NCBI GenBank assembly: GCA_960531495.1
Contig: OY482846.1
Coordinates: 13,585,986-13,649,985 of the forward strand
Reading direction: 5' to 3'
DNA: 64,000 bases
Source of the DNA: Zeus faber
Taxonomy: Eukaryota; Chordata; Actinopteri; Zeiformes; Zeidae
Within the stretch, counting starts at the first letter, position 1. Every line of letters starts with the position of its first letter. The translations under genes were made by a program, and so were the position numbers. The notes under the pieces are model-generated. The model did not search any database, was not told the origin of the DNA, and saw only the letters and a list, made by a program, of their open reading frames with translations. Positions 25,123-40,905 of the stretch are shown in pieces.

Positions 25123-28100
25123 GTGTGTGTACTTTTTCAGTGCTTGTGCACATACATTTGGGTCTCAGATTGGCCTACCAACACAAAAACTCTGAAATAA
25201 GACAACCCAGTCAGTTGTTTTTTTTGTGAGCTGTCTATTTCAGAAAACATGTCATGAAACAAGCCGTTCAGATTAGCTGCCCTAATCTACGCCATTTAGG
25301 GCCTCGTAGAATTAGAACTGCTCTGTTGGCATAGCACAGCGCTTAAAAAACAAAACAAAAAAAAAGAAAGAATTAATACCAATCATCCGTGAAGAAACTG
25401 CAGATGATGGAAATGTAAATATTAAAAAAATATATATGGCTGTGTGTTTCTTTATTAAAAACAACAAAACATTTGTGGTAGATGGACTGTAAACTCTATA
25501 GCATCCGCTGTGCGTTTCTCCAAACAAAACCCCAAAAAGTAGTGTTTTTGTTGTAGATGTATTTATTATATTTTATTTTCAGACGTTAACATGAAACAAA
25601 AAATCCTCTGCAGTGTCCGATATCTGCCGTATCGATCACGGGTGTTCAAATGAACTTTTAAATTAGGCCATGTAGATCTAATATGAGTAAAAATTCAGTA
25701 ACTGGATTGATTCTTTCTCGCAGACCGTCCTGGAACAGGGTGGCTTAAAGGCATGTTAGAATGGCAAGAATGCATAATCTGAGTGGTATTTTCAGCAAAG
25801 CAAATTCTAAAACATTTTTGGGGGACTTGAGAGACCTATATTAACTTGTTGAAAAGAAGCATAATAGATCCCCTTTAAGAGAAATTCTTTTTTTTCTGCC
25901 TAGGAACCGGAAGGATACCTGACCAGCTCGTCAATTTGGATATGAAACATGGTGTGGAGGCCAAAAACTATGAAGAGGTTAGTAGAACTGATGGAATCCT
26001 TCAAGGCAGAAACAATAGTGATGTTAGAGCAGCGCCCTCTATATCTGCTTCCTTGGAAGTAGTGAGGTTAACTGCTGAAAAATGTTTGGGAGATTTTATT
26101 CTGACTTTCCCAATCGGGCACCTTCAAATTCATTACTATAGATACTAGATAGAAGTTCCCATGCAGCAGTGCACTTTAAAGTTTATTTTTTATGAAAAAA
26201 ATTTGCTGTACTTTAGTTATAAAGGAAAAACAGAAGAAAAGCCTAATGTATTACCAATGTACTTGAGATTTAAGAAAGTTTTAGAATGTGCCCAGTTTGC
26301 CCCAACCTATCGATTATTAGCTAAATATAACAAGAGACGTGGGCCAGCAGTGGGAACAGCTCCAGGTGTGGTTAGAGGCTCCAGCCAGGCTACTCAGATC
26401 TGTCCTGCATCCAAGTTCACAGCACAGCGGCAATCTCCACATCTGCAACAATCTCCACACACAGACAGCAGACTGACACCCTCGTACCAAAAACACTTTT
26501 ACAGGAAAGGGAATGGCATATCACAATGGGTCAGTATTCAGACCAGTGTTGGTGAGGGAAAAGGCTTCCCCTCCTGCAGGACAAGTGAAACTATAAAAAT
26601 GAGTCCTTGTCTCTATGTAAACATTTCTACAGAAGTAGAATCACATCATTTTCCCAGGCTCTGCTATGTGGCAACCCACTGCTCCTTGATTGTGTGTAAT
26701 ATACGAGGATGGGTCAAATGCAGAGAGCTAATGTCCCCCAGAGGGAGTAATAAAGTATACAAAAAATATTGTTTTGTACAATTGAAGGACAATTCTGTTA
26801 GATTCCATAGCTTTTTCTTTTTGGAATTTTTAGACTCTTGAGCTGCCAGAGGGAAGATTTACTCGCGACACAAGTGACAGGGAATGACTGGTCAGAGAAT
26901 CACCCTCTGTCCACTCACAAGTGCAGGTGTGCCGGCAAACACTGAAGTGCACCAATTAGGCGATGGACTGTACTGTGAGTCTCTGCCTGCGTGGGCAGGG
27001 AACGCTGAAAAAATGAATGTGGGTGCGCCTGCGAGTGTGGGCAGATTGGATTAGCTGTGCACATGCGTAGGCACATACGTCTGCGTATGAGAGCTTTTAT
27101 TGCGTACATGAGAGAAATGGATGTCAAGATGTCATTCAGTGTGCTGGAAAGAGTTCCTCTCACTTGCGCAATGTTTCGAAATGATCATTCCATGAACCTT
27201 GCACAGAGAAGGACCAATATCAAGTATGGCCTGACTCAAGAGCTGTTTGACCTGATTGACTTATCTTCATGATTATGGGTACAGTGCAAATGTGTGTTAA
27301 GTCTTCTTTCCAGTTTACCATGGATGTTAACTCTATAAAGTATTTTAACATGTTTTGAATAGCTCCAAATGTTACCAAAACTTCACTGCATCAAGCACCT
27401 GTCTCATTCAACCAATGAGATTTACTTTTACTTGGCCATGATGTCACTTGCATATAACTGAGCCAGACTCTGCAGGGACAACACTAGTTCCCTGTGTTTA
27501 CAAGTCTTTCCTCTGTCCGTCCAGATCGCTAAGGTGGAGAAGCTAAAGCCTCTGGAAGTGGAGCTGAGGCGACTGGAGGACCTATCGGAGTCCATTGTCA
27601 ATGATTTTGCCTACATGAAGAAGAGGGAGGAGGAGATGCGAGATACTAATGGTAAGAAAATACTGAAATTAGTCATTTTACTGTCTGAAACATTCAGGTC
27701 TGATACCTTGTCTTTGTAAGAATACATTTTTTTTTTTTTTTTTTTTTTTATGTTGTCTTGGCTTAAACTACAGCTAATTAATTAGGAGGCCTCTCTAGAG
27801 CAGTGATTCCCAAAGTGTGGTCTGCACACCCCTAGGGGTCCGTGGCACTTAGCCAGTCGGTGGGTGTCCAGTCTATGAAAGGTTTTTGGGAAAATAAAAA
27901 CTTAAAATAGAAACTAAAAACCCCAAATAATTGTTTTGATAAATTGGTGTCCTTTAAAGAGGGTACATCTTTAAAATGTTATGAATATAATATTTTTCTC
28001 CTTTTAGTCAAACAGGTCCCGCCATATGCACCTCCTCACCACTGTGGGCTCGCCTGTCTCTATAGTACATTTCTCTTGATTATGTGTTTGATATTTGTAC

Positions 28101-28467
28101 AGCTGCAATGTGACTTTTTAGTTAAATTGAGGTTAATTGAATACATTGTTTTTATATTCTGTATGATAAAATGTTGCAATACAATTTTTTTTGGGGGGCA
28201 TATGTGAGGGGGTCCTCGGTTTATTTTCTGTCATATAAGGGGGCCTTGGTTGAAAAAGGTTTAGGAACCCCTGCTCTCGAGTACACAGTCAGTGAACCTA
28301 TTAAACCTAAAAACTTCCTATCCCACCTGTTTGTTTTTTCCTCAGAGTCCACAAACACGCGGGTGCTGTACTTCAGCATCTTCTCGATGTGTTGTCTCAT
28401 TGGACTGGCCACCTGGCAAGTCTTCTACCTGAGGCGCTTCTTCAAGGCAAAGAAGCTGATCGAGTAA
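21514..28467 (+). CDS. tmed10: TMED10, p24 delta cargo receptor of the early secretory pathway
   Basis: Type I membrane protein of the p24 family, cycling between ER and Golgi in COPI/COPII vesicles and acting in cargo sorting. Coding exons: 21514-21690, 22734-22854, 25904-25977, 27525-27651 and 28346-28467, all GT/AG, giving 206 aa. Residues 1-19 form a signal peptide. The GOLD domain follows, with Cys31 and Cys92 placed for its disulfide ([22 protein letters not shown]). Then come a coiled-coil region ([20 protein letters not shown]) and a transmembrane helix at about 173-195. The tail [11 protein letters not shown] carries the FF and KK signals for COP coats. The start ATG is followed directly by the hydrophobic signal. 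Exons four and five match the mammalian protein almost residue for residue. Human TMED10 also neighbours FOS. Confidence 0.98.
22450..22482. repeat. (TA)n microsatellite in tmed10 intron 1
   Basis: Uninterrupted TA run followed by a short CA run. Confidence 0.95.
22907..23533. mobile_element. Non-autonomous foldback/hAT-like element in tmed10 intron 2
   Basis: The left end TAGGGTGGTAACGGTA and the right end TACAGTTACATCCCTA are imperfect inverted repeats. Internally, CACCTTATG...CAAATGTTGTAATAA near 23177-23223 is repeated inverted at 23385-23415 (TTATTACAACATTTG...CATAAGGTG). The flanking 8-mers agree at only about 5 of 8, so the ends are approximate. No transposase is present. Confidence 0.6.
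25039..25131. repeat. (TG)n microsatellite in tmed10 intron 2
   Basis: Long TG run with two TATG interruptions at its right end. Confidence 0.97.
26650..26770 (+). repeat. Possible LINE/SINE 3'-end remnant in tmed10 intron 3
   Basis: GGGTCAAATGCAGAGAGCTA, followed by an AGGGAGTAATAAAGTAT tail, resembles the 3' ends of dispersed teleost retroelements. It lies inside an open frame of 226 codons that looks fortuitous. Confidence 0.45.
27801..28273. mobile_element. Non-autonomous hAT-like element in tmed10 intron 4
   Basis: Starts CAGTGATTCCCAAAGTGTGG and ends GGTTTAGGAACCCCTG, the common hAT terminal form (CAGxGxTTCCCAAA). The flanking 8-mers CTCTAGAG (27793-27800) and CTCTCGAG (28274-28281) match at 7 of 8, consistent with a hAT target duplication. 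No transposase frame is present. The right end is 72 bp from the last tmed10 exon. Confidence 0.85.
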
Positions 28468-28887
28468 AGGGGCCGAGCACGAGGGAAGCCGCCTGCCGCC
28501 CAGCCAACACATCCTGACATCCACCCTCCTCGGACAAGCTACAGCGGACAGCAGCGCGCAGGGTTGAGGGACTTGAACTCTAGTATTCAGGGCTTTGAGA
28601 AGGAGAGTAGGATATCGTCCTCTGAAAATAAAAATCTGATTATTCAGTTGTTTGACACGTGGAAGGCGCTGTAGAGGGAAATGCGTGAGGCAAGGGAGTT
28701 GTATTTCGGAGAAAAACAGAGAAATGTCCAAAACTATTGTCGCCCGCATTTCTGTCTGCACTGTTTTTTGAATGTCGCAACAAACTGAATAAGAAGTTAT
28801 TGCTTCAATCATTAAAACAGTTATGTTTGGTTTTGAGCTCATGTCGAATGGATGTGCCATGAGAGAATGTCATTTGCCCTTCGTTTG

Positions 28888-28922
<35 letters not shown>

Positions 28923-29838
28923 TGCCATGTCAAGCAAATTAAATAATTGATTCCCTTTTTATCAAATCAAGGTGTATTTGAATAGCCAGGTGGATTGTTG
29001 TTACGCTAAAGAGAAACTTGGCCACCACTGATCTTTTGTGTCACGTCACCTAATTTCTAAACATCTTGGTTTGCTAATGTTTGAGTGTCTTTAGTTTTGT
29101 TCTCATATTGTAAATGCTACTTAGTTGCTTACATAGTTCTGGGGGAGGGTGGGATGTAAGTTATCTGGGGGAGAAATATACTCTTTAGTTATAAAGTAGG
29201 TCACTCCTACCAACTGTTGCACAATTTATTTTATTTTATTTTTTTTTTTAAGATGACCATACTGTTTCCACATTAACATCAACATTGTAGCCAGTAACCA
29301 AAAACCTTGTTAGAATTGCTCTTCGTTTCAAGGGTTGAGTTTTGCCAGGTGGCAATTAACAGCATATCGATGGCCACTTATTTCCATGTCAGCAATTTTC
29401 CATTATTTAATTCAGGATGATAAATGAATATAATCCTGACAATTTCCCTTGCCAGATGTAATTAATGGAACTTTCAGAGGGGGATGTAAAAATCCTAACG
29501 TCTCCTGGCTGCGTTATGTTAAGTTGTTTGCTTATTTTCCAAAACACAGGTGAGCTTTTTTTTTTCCCCTTCCTATCGTTATGGGTTCCAAATTACAATA
29601 CTTACAAATCCATCCAGTGTGCTTGTATTTTTCTGTGAAATTAATTATTAGGCTTGGGTTTACATGGAAACGTGGGTGGTTGGACATATTCCATCTTGTT
29701 TTTTTTGGCAGGTTTAAATTACAGCATCTGTCATGGATACATTTTTAACAGTGGAAATGCGCATTATGCGCAATCAATAATTTTTATGTTGATTGATACA
29801 TTTTGTAAAGGTTTGTGTTTGGCTTTTATTCAATAAAA
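28468..29838 (+). other. Probable tmed10 3' UTR and adjacent intergenic DNA
   Basis: AATAAA motifs at 28627 and 29832-29837 are candidate polyA signals. An A-run of about 28 lies at 28891-28918. Which signal is used cannot be told from sequence alone. Confidence 0.5.
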
Positions 29839-30049
29839 AATGGGATGGATTTACATTAGTTACCGTTGACATGCTTTTTTCCTCCCCCAAATATCAATGT
29901 GTCTGTATTGGACAAACGTAAATCAATGAAGAATACTGTATAGAAATACAATATTTAACTGGTGGGGGATTATTCAACGTAGTTTTGATAGGACACGTTA
30001 GACGACGCTACAATTCATTCCATTGCTTTGGAGTCAGCCAATCAGAGGT

Positions 30050-30152
30050 GGTTTCACTCACCCGGAAGTTCTCGTAGCGCACCTCCGCGTCAGAAACGCT
30101 GCCGGTGTGAGTGTTGACGTTCCCGGCGAGAGCAAGTGAACTGTCAAACAAC
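30050..30152 (+). promoter_or_regulatory. TATA-less promoter and 5' UTR of eif2b2
   Basis: CpG-rich with an ETS-like ACCCGGAAGTTC near 30060 and a TTGACGTTCCC near 30114, but no TATA box. This is a usual housekeeping-promoter composition. Confidence 0.5.
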
Positions 30153-34364
<4,212 letters not shown>

Positions 34365-34419
34365 ATGTAAATGTAAAGCTGTAAATAAGGTCAAAAGATC
34401 AATAAAGATGGTTTTTCAT

Positions 34420-35392
34420 CCAACAGTCTGGGCCTGTGATATTGTTCTACAATAATAGGTAATTAACTTGTAGTAATTTCACTTAACTGGAAGAATGCTC
34501 AATTCTTTTTTTTTTTTTTTTTTTCTGGTCATGTCTTCTGATGATATTCATGGAGAGACCTTGTTCTGACTCAAAACTAAGATAATAATTATAATATTAG
34601 ACCCATGATAATTCTACCAAGTCAAATTTGTAAATGTACATGGCAGATAAATTTCACACTAAGATGAATTTCTGACTTATCGTGTTAATAATGTGCTGTT
34701 TTTACGGACGCGCTTCACTTTTTACTCTTATTACAGAGTAGAAAATAATTATGTGGCTCAAAGCACTTGGTGAGTCAATTCCTATACTACTCGTGATGAA
34801 ACAAGGTACTATAATGCGCCTTATAAATAAAGTGTGACGTGACTCGACTTGATTGTAGTGTCTACCGAACCAAAGAGCCTTGGGATAGTGCTGTAAAACA
34901 GCTCGGTGGCGTCATCTAGCGATGGAAACCAGAACGTCACCCAACCCAGAAAAATATCCAGTTCTATGTTGGTGTAAAATGCATCAATTCACATTCCACG
35001 TCATCAAAAGACTCAGCAAATGGCAAATTGAGCCATTTTTGGATACAGCAGCTTATATCGTTTTAACATCCTAACATTGTCATAATAGTGCTGATGCTTA
35101 TTTAGAAAGCTGAATTGACTTATTTTTATCAGCGTTGACCATAAAAAAAAGATCATTGATTATTATTTAAAATGTAAGATATTCAATTGAATCATTGATG
35201 GAAGACCATTTTGGCGTAAGTCCAGGTCTCCAAAACGGAATATATGTAAGTAAAGATGCTTGAAGACTGTACTTCAGTATAGTAACAAAGTACCTGTACA
35301 AGTACTTAAGTCCTCAGACGCTCTACCGTTGGATGGCGCCACACCGTCTCATTTATAAACGATTAAAGGACCGTTCAGTTTCCTTGTCGCGC
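34420..35392. other. Intergenic DNA between eif2b2 and the 7SL array
   Basis: AT-rich with a T-run at 34506-34524; no gene or RNA was recognised. The last 60 bases before the first 7SL relic lack the CRE-like site found in the later units. Confidence 0.5.
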
Positions 35393-35644
35393 GTCGGGTG
35401 CAGTGGTGTGCGCCTGTTATCCAAGTCACTGGGAGGCTGAAGCTGGAGAGCCCTTTGAGCTTGGGTGTACTGTGCCGATCTGGTGTCCGAGCTAAGTTCA
35501 CTGTCGATATGGTGTTCCTGGAGGACCCCCCGGACCACCAGGTTGTCTAAGGAGGACTGCACCGGCCCCGGTCAGAAATGTTCTCAGTAAAGGGATCGCG
35601 TCCGGTAAGAGAAGCTGTAGTGCAGCCTGAGCAGGACTCAGTCT
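35393..35644 (+). pseudogene. 7SL copy 1, degenerate edge relic
   Basis: Recognisable from GTCGGGTGCAGTGG through CCGATCTGGTGTCCGAGCTA to GACTCAGTCTTCC. It has a roughly 45-nt deletion in the SRP54-binding helix 8 region, no T4 terminator and no upstream CRE-like site. It is the left boundary of the array. Confidence 0.85.
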
Positions 35645-36168
35645 TCCAAACACTCAATTTCTTTGTTGAATGTAGTCATTTGCCAATGAGTATATTGATA
35701 TTTCTATGATGCATTAAACTTCTGCAGCACGTGGTTGTCCATTTATTGTTATTTTAAATGTTCTTAGGCCAGTACTGATTGCTGATCCGATAGTGCCTCC
35801 TACTGCCAGAGAATGGTGGAAAAAAAGGTATACCCTGTAGTTCGTCACATGACCAGTTGGTGGTGCTAGTTGGCCATCGACGAATGTGAAAAATATACTA
35901 AAATGTATTTATTCATGTGCCGGCTACATCCTGTTGTCAAAAACAGATGTGATAAGATACTGTAGTTGGTAAGCTCAGTTAATGGTTTACAAAGTTGCAT
36001 ATTTACTACATGAATTCTTTCAGAGTTTGAAGCGCAGTTGGGTCAACCAACAAAAGCCAACACACTCCTGTCTAATTTAACCGCACAACAGTAAGTTTGT
36101 ATTTCTTCACCTGACCTTTTGATTAGGTCCCCAGATTGCACCACCAATAGGTAAATGGTTTAACCTGA

Positions 36169-36217
36169 TGATGTCATGAATGAGTAGACAAGAGCCCTTT
36201 AAGTTCCCTTTTCTCTC
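36169..36217 (+). promoter_or_regulatory. 7SL upstream promoter (representative of all units)
   Basis: TGATGTCA sits at -49 to -42 relative to the 7SL 5' end, and a TATA-like CCTTTAAGTT at about -23 to -14. Mammalian 7SL genes need an ATF/CREB site at about -51 to -43 together with internal Pol III elements, so spacing and motif agree. The same block recurs before copies 3-15 and 17. Confidence 0.8.
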
Positions 36218-36515
36218 GCCGGGTGCAGTGGCGTGTGCCTGTAATCCAAGTTCCTGGGAGGCTGAGACTGGTGGATGGTTTGAGCTCGGGAGTTCTGAGC
36301 TGCAGTGTTCTGTGTCGATCGGGTGTCCGCGCTAAGCTCGGTATCAACATGGTGTTTCTGGGGGATCCCGGGACCTCCAGGTTGTCTAAGGAGGGGTGCA
36401 CTGGCCAAGGTCGGAAACGGAGCAGGTTAAAGCCCCTGTGCCGCTCAGTAGCGGGATCGCACCTGTGAATAGATGCTGTAGTGCAGCCTTAGTAACACAG
36501 CAGGACCCAGTCTTT
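36218..36515 (+). ncRNA. rn7sl: 7SL/SRP RNA gene, copy 2
   Basis: RNA scaffold of the signal recognition particle, which pauses translation of secretory proteins and targets ribosomes to the ER. The sequence follows vertebrate 7SL end to end. It starts with the Alu domain GCCGGGTGCAGTGGCG with the loop TGTAAT. The S domain follows: GATCGGGTGTCCGCGCTAAG, then GGTTGTCTAAGGAGGGGTG, then helix 8 GGTCGGAAACGGAGCAGG with the GGAA tetraloop at 36413-36416, then CAGTAGCGGGATCGCACC. It closes with a return strand ending GACCCAGTC. TTTT at 36513-36516 is the Pol III stop. Length about 298 nt against about 300 in human. This copy has CCCCTGTG where most have CCCCCGTG. Confidence 0.95.
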
Positions 36516-37095
36516 TATCGCACTCTCATTTTCAATGTCATTGTTGTTTGTAGTCATTTGCCAATGAGTATATTGATATTTCTATGATGCATTAAACTTC
36601 TGCAGCACGTGGTTGTCCATTTATTGTTATTTTAAATGTTCTTAGGCCAGTACTGATTGCTGATCCGATAGTGCCTCCTACTGCCAGAGAATGGTGCAAA
36701 AAAAGGTATACCCTGTAGTTCGTCACATGACCAGTTGGTGGTGCAAGTTGGCCATCGACGAATGTGAAAAATATACTAAAATGTATTTATTCATGTGCCG
36801 GCTACATCCTGTTGTCAAAAACAGATGTGATAAGATACTGTAGTTGGTAAGCTCAGTTAATGGTTTACAAAGTTGCATATTTACTACATGAATTCTTTCA
36901 GAGTTTGAAGCGCGGTTGGGTCAACCAACAAAAGCCAACACACTCCTGTCTAATTTAACCGCACAACAGTAAGTTTGTATTTCTTCACCTGACCTTTTGA
37001 TTAGGTCCCCAGATTGCACCACCAATAGGTAAATGGTTTAACCTGATGATGTCATGAATGAGTAGACAAGAGCCCTTTAAGTTCCCTTTTCTCTC

Positions 37096-37393
37096 GCCGG
37101 GTGCAGTGGCGTGTGCCTGTAATCCAAGTTCCTGGGAGGCTGAGACTGGTGGATGGTTTGAGCTCGGGAGTTCTGAGCTGCAGTGTTCTGTGTCGATCGG
37201 GTGTCCGCGCTAAGCTCGGTATCAACATGGTGTTTCTGGGGGATCCCGGGACCTCCAGGTTGTCTAAGGAGGGGTGGACGGGCCCAGGCCGGAAACGGAG
37301 CAGGTTAAAGTCCCCGTGCCGCTCAGTAGCGGGATCGCACCTGTGAATAGATGCTGTAGTGCACCCTTAGTAACACAGCAGGACCCAGTCTTT
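37096..37393 (+). ncRNA. rn7sl: 7SL/SRP RNA gene, copy 3
   Basis: Full length, with CRE-like site, TATA-like box and T4 terminator. Diagnostic variants: GGACGGGCCCAGGCCGG, AAGTCCCCGTG and GCACCCTTAG. The first two are shared with copy 7, one higher-order period later. Confidence 0.94.
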
Positions 37394-37973
37394 TATTGCA
37401 CTCTCATTTTCAATATCATTGTTGTTTGTAGTCATTTGCCAATGAGTATATTGATATTTCTATGATGCATTAAACTTCTGCAGCACGTGGTTGTCCATTT
37501 ATTGTTATTTTAAATGTTCTTAGGCCAGTACTGATTGCTGATCCGATAGTGCCTCCTACTGCCAGAGAATGGTGGAAAAAAAGGTATACCCTGTAGTTCG
37601 TCACATGACCAGTTGGTGGTGCAAGTTGGCCATCGACGAATGTGAAAAATATACTAAAATGTATTTATTCATGTGCCGGCTACATCCTGTTGTCAAAAAC
37701 AGATGTGATAAGATACTGTAGTTGGTAAGCTCAGTTAATGGTTTACAAAGTTGCATATTTACTACATGAATTCTTTCAGAGTTTGAAGCGCGGTTGGGTC
37801 ATCCAACAAAAGCCAACACACTCCTGTCTAATTTAACCGCACAACAGTAAGTTTGTATTTCTTCACCTGACCTTTTGATTAGGTCCCCAGATTGCACCAC
37901 CAATAGGGAAATGGTTTAACGTGATGATGTCATGAATGAGTAGACAAGAGCCCTTTAAGTTCCCTTTTCTCTC

Positions 37974-38271
37974 GCCGGGTGCAGTGGCGTGTGCCTGTAA
38001 TCCAAGTTCCTGTGAGGCTGAGACTGGTGGATGGTTTGAGCTCGGGAGTTCTGAGCTGCAGTGTTCTGTGTCGATCGGGTGTCCGCGCTAAGCTCGGTAT
38101 CAACATGGTGTTTCTGGGGGATCCCGGCACCTCCAGGTTGTCTAAGGAGGGGTGGACGGGCCCAGGTCGGAAACGGAGCAGGTTAAAGTCCCCGTGCCGC
38201 TCAGTAGCGGGATCGCACCTGTGAATAGAAGCTGTAGTGCAGCCTTAGTAACACAGCAGGACCCAGTCTTT
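37974..38271 (+). ncRNA. rn7sl: 7SL/SRP RNA gene, copy 4
   Basis: Full length with intact promoter and T4. Variants CCTGTGAGGCTG, CCCGGCACCTCC and GAATAGAAGCTG are shared with copy 8. Its promoter reads GTTTAACGTGATGATGTCA instead of AACCTGATG, leaving the CRE-like core unchanged. Confidence 0.94.
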
Positions 38272-38851
38272 TATTGCACTCTCATTTTCAATATCATTGT
38301 TGTTCGTAGTCATTTGCCAATGAGTATATTGATATTTCTATGATGCATTAAACTTCTGCAGCACGTGGTTGTCCATTTATTGTTATTTTAAATGTTCTTA
38401 GGCCAGTACTGATTGCTGATCCGATAGTGCCTCCTACTGCCAGAGAATGGTGGAAAAAAATGTATACCCTGTAGTTCGTCACATGACCAGTTGGTGGTGC
38501 CAGTTGGCCATCGACGAATGTGAAAAATATACTAAAATGTATTTATTCATGTGCCGGCTACATCCTGTTGTCAAAAACAGATGTGATAAGATACTGTAGT
38601 TGGTAAGCTCAGCTAATGGTTTACAAAGTTGCATATTTACTACATGAATTCTTTCAGAGTTTGAAGCGCAGTTGGGTCAACCAACAAAAGCCAACACACT
38701 CCTGTCTAATTTAACCGCACAACAGTAAGTTTGTATTTCTTCACCTGACCTTTTGATTAGGTCCCCAGATTGCACCACCAATAGGTAAATGGTTTAACCT
38801 GATGATGTCATGAATGAGTAGACAAGAGCCCTTTAAGTTCCCTTTTCTCTC

Positions 38852-39149
38852 GCCGGGTGCAGTGGCGTGTGCCTGTAATCCAAGTTCCTGGGAGGCTGAG
38901 ACTGGAGGATGGTTTGAGCTCGGGAGTTCTGAGCTGCAGTGTTCTGTGTCGATCGGGTGTCCGCGCTAAGCTCGGTATCAACATGGTGTTTCTGGGGGAT
39001 CCCGGGACCTCCAGGTTGTCTAAGGAGGGGTGGACGGGCCCAGGTCGGAAACGGAGCAGGTTAAAGCCCCCGTGCCGCTCAGTAGCGGGATCGCACCTGT
39101 GAATAGATGCTGTAGTGCAGCCTTAGTAACACAGCAGGACCCAGTCTTT
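38852..39149 (+). ncRNA. rn7sl: 7SL/SRP RNA gene, copy 5
   Basis: Full length with promoter and T4. The variant GAGACTGGAGGATGG combined with GGACGGGCCCAGG is shared with copy 9. Confidence 0.94.
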
Positions 39150-39729
39150 TATCGCACTCTCATTTTCAATGTCATTGTTGTTTGTAGTCATTTGCCAATG
39201 AATATATTGATATTTCTATGATGCATTAAACTTCTGCAGCACGTGGTTGTCCATTTATTGTTATTTTAAATGTTCTTAGGCCAGTACTGATTGCTGATCC
39301 GATAGTGCCTCCTACTGCCAGAGAATGGTGGAAAAAAAGGTATACCCTGTAGTTCGTCACATGACCAGTTGGTGGTGCAAGTTGGCCATCGACGAATGTG
39401 AAAAATATACTAAAATGTATTTATTCATGTGCCGGCTACATCCTGTTGTCAAAAACAGATGTGATAAGATACTGTAGTTGGTAAGCTCAGTTAATGGTTT
39501 ACAAAGTTGCATATTTACTACATGAATTCTTTCAGAGTTTGAAGCGCGGTTGGGTCAACCAACAAAAGCCAACACACTCCTGTCTAATTTAACCGCACAA
39601 CAGTAAGTTTGTATTTCTTCACCTGACCTTTTGATTAGGTCCCCAGATTGCACCACCAATAGGTAAATGGTTTAACCTGATGATGTCATGAATGAGTAGA
39701 CAAGAGCCCTTTAAGTTCCCTTTTCTCTC

Positions 39730-40027
39730 GCCGGGTGCAGTGGCGTGTGCCTGTAATCCAAGTTCCTGGGAGGCTGAGACTGGTGGATGGTTTGAGCTCG
39801 GGAGTTCTGAGCTGCAGTCTTCTGTGTCGATCGGGTGTCCGCGCTAAGCTCGGTATCAACATGGTGTTTCTGGGGGATCCCGGGACCTCCAGGTTGTCTA
39901 AGGAGGGGTGCACTGGCCAAGGTCGGAAACGGAGCAGGTTAAAGCCCCCGTGCCGCTCAGTAGCGGGATCGCACCTGTGAATAGATGCTGTAGTGCAGCC
40001 TTAGTAACACAGCAGGACCCAGTCTTT
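39730..40027 (+). ncRNA. rn7sl: 7SL/SRP RNA gene, copy 6
   Basis: Full length with promoter and T4. It has GCACTGGCCAAGG like copy 2, and a private change CTGCAGTCTTCTG in the central region. It starts the second four-unit block. Confidence 0.94.
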
Positions 40028-40607
40028 TATCGCACTCTCATTTTCAATGTCATTGTTGTTTGTAGTCATTTGCCAATGAATATATTGATATTTCTATGAT
40101 GCATTAAACTTCTGCAGCACGTGGTTGTCCATTTATTGTTATTTTAAATGTTCTTAGGCCAGTACTGATTGCTGATCCGATAGTGCCTCCTACTGCCAGA
40201 GAATGGTGGAAAAAAAGGTATACCCTGTAGTTCGTCACATGACCAGTTGGTGGTGCAAGTTGGCCATCGACGAATGTGAAAAATATACTAAAATGTATTT
40301 ATTCATGTGCCGGCTACATCCTGTTGTCAAAAACAGATGTGATAAGATACTGTAGTTGGTAAGCTCAGTTAATGGTTTACAAAGTTGCATATTTACTACA
40401 TGAATTCTTTCAGAGTTTGAAGCGCGGTTGGGTCAACCAACAAAAGCCAACACACTCCTGTCTAATTTAACCGCACAACAGTAAGTTTGTATTTCTTCAC
40501 CTGACCTTTTGATTAGGTCCCCAGATTGCACCACCAATAGGTAAATGGTTTAACCTGATGATGTCATGAATGAGTAGACAAGAGCCCTTTAAGTTCCCTT
40601 TTCTCTC

Positions 40608-40905
40608 GCCGGGTGCAGTGGCGTGTGCCTGTAATCCAAGTTCCTGGGAGGCTGAGACTGGTGGATGGTTTGAGCTCGGGAGTTCTGAGCTGCAGTGTTC
40701 TGTGTCGATCGGGTGTCCGCGCTAAGCTCGGTATCAACATGGTGTTTCTGGGGGATCCCGGGACCTCCAGGTTGTCTAAGGAGGGGTGGACGGGCCCAGG
40801 CCGGAAACGGAGCAGGTTAAAGTCCCCGTGCCGCTCAGTAGCGGGATCGCACCTGTGAATAGATGCTGTAGTGCAGCCTTAGTAACACAGCAGGACCCAG
40901 TCTTT
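40608..40905 (+). ncRNA. rn7sl: 7SL/SRP RNA gene, copy 7
   Basis: Full length with promoter and T4. It shares CCCAGGCCGG and AAGTCCCCGTG with copy 3. Confidence 0.94.

Noticed and set aside
26161-26841. 226-codon open frame in tmed10 intron 3
   Set aside because: No similarity to a known family is apparent, it covers a retroelement-like tail, and it lies between two well-defined tmed10 exons. Most likely fortuitous.
36218-36515. Primate Alu or human DNA contamination, because of the GGTGCAGTGGCG...GGGAGGCTGAG motif
   Set aside because: Alu lacks the 7SL S domain. Here the S domain is complete, the sequence differs from human 7SL throughout, and units continue into fish-type spacer and LINE sequence.
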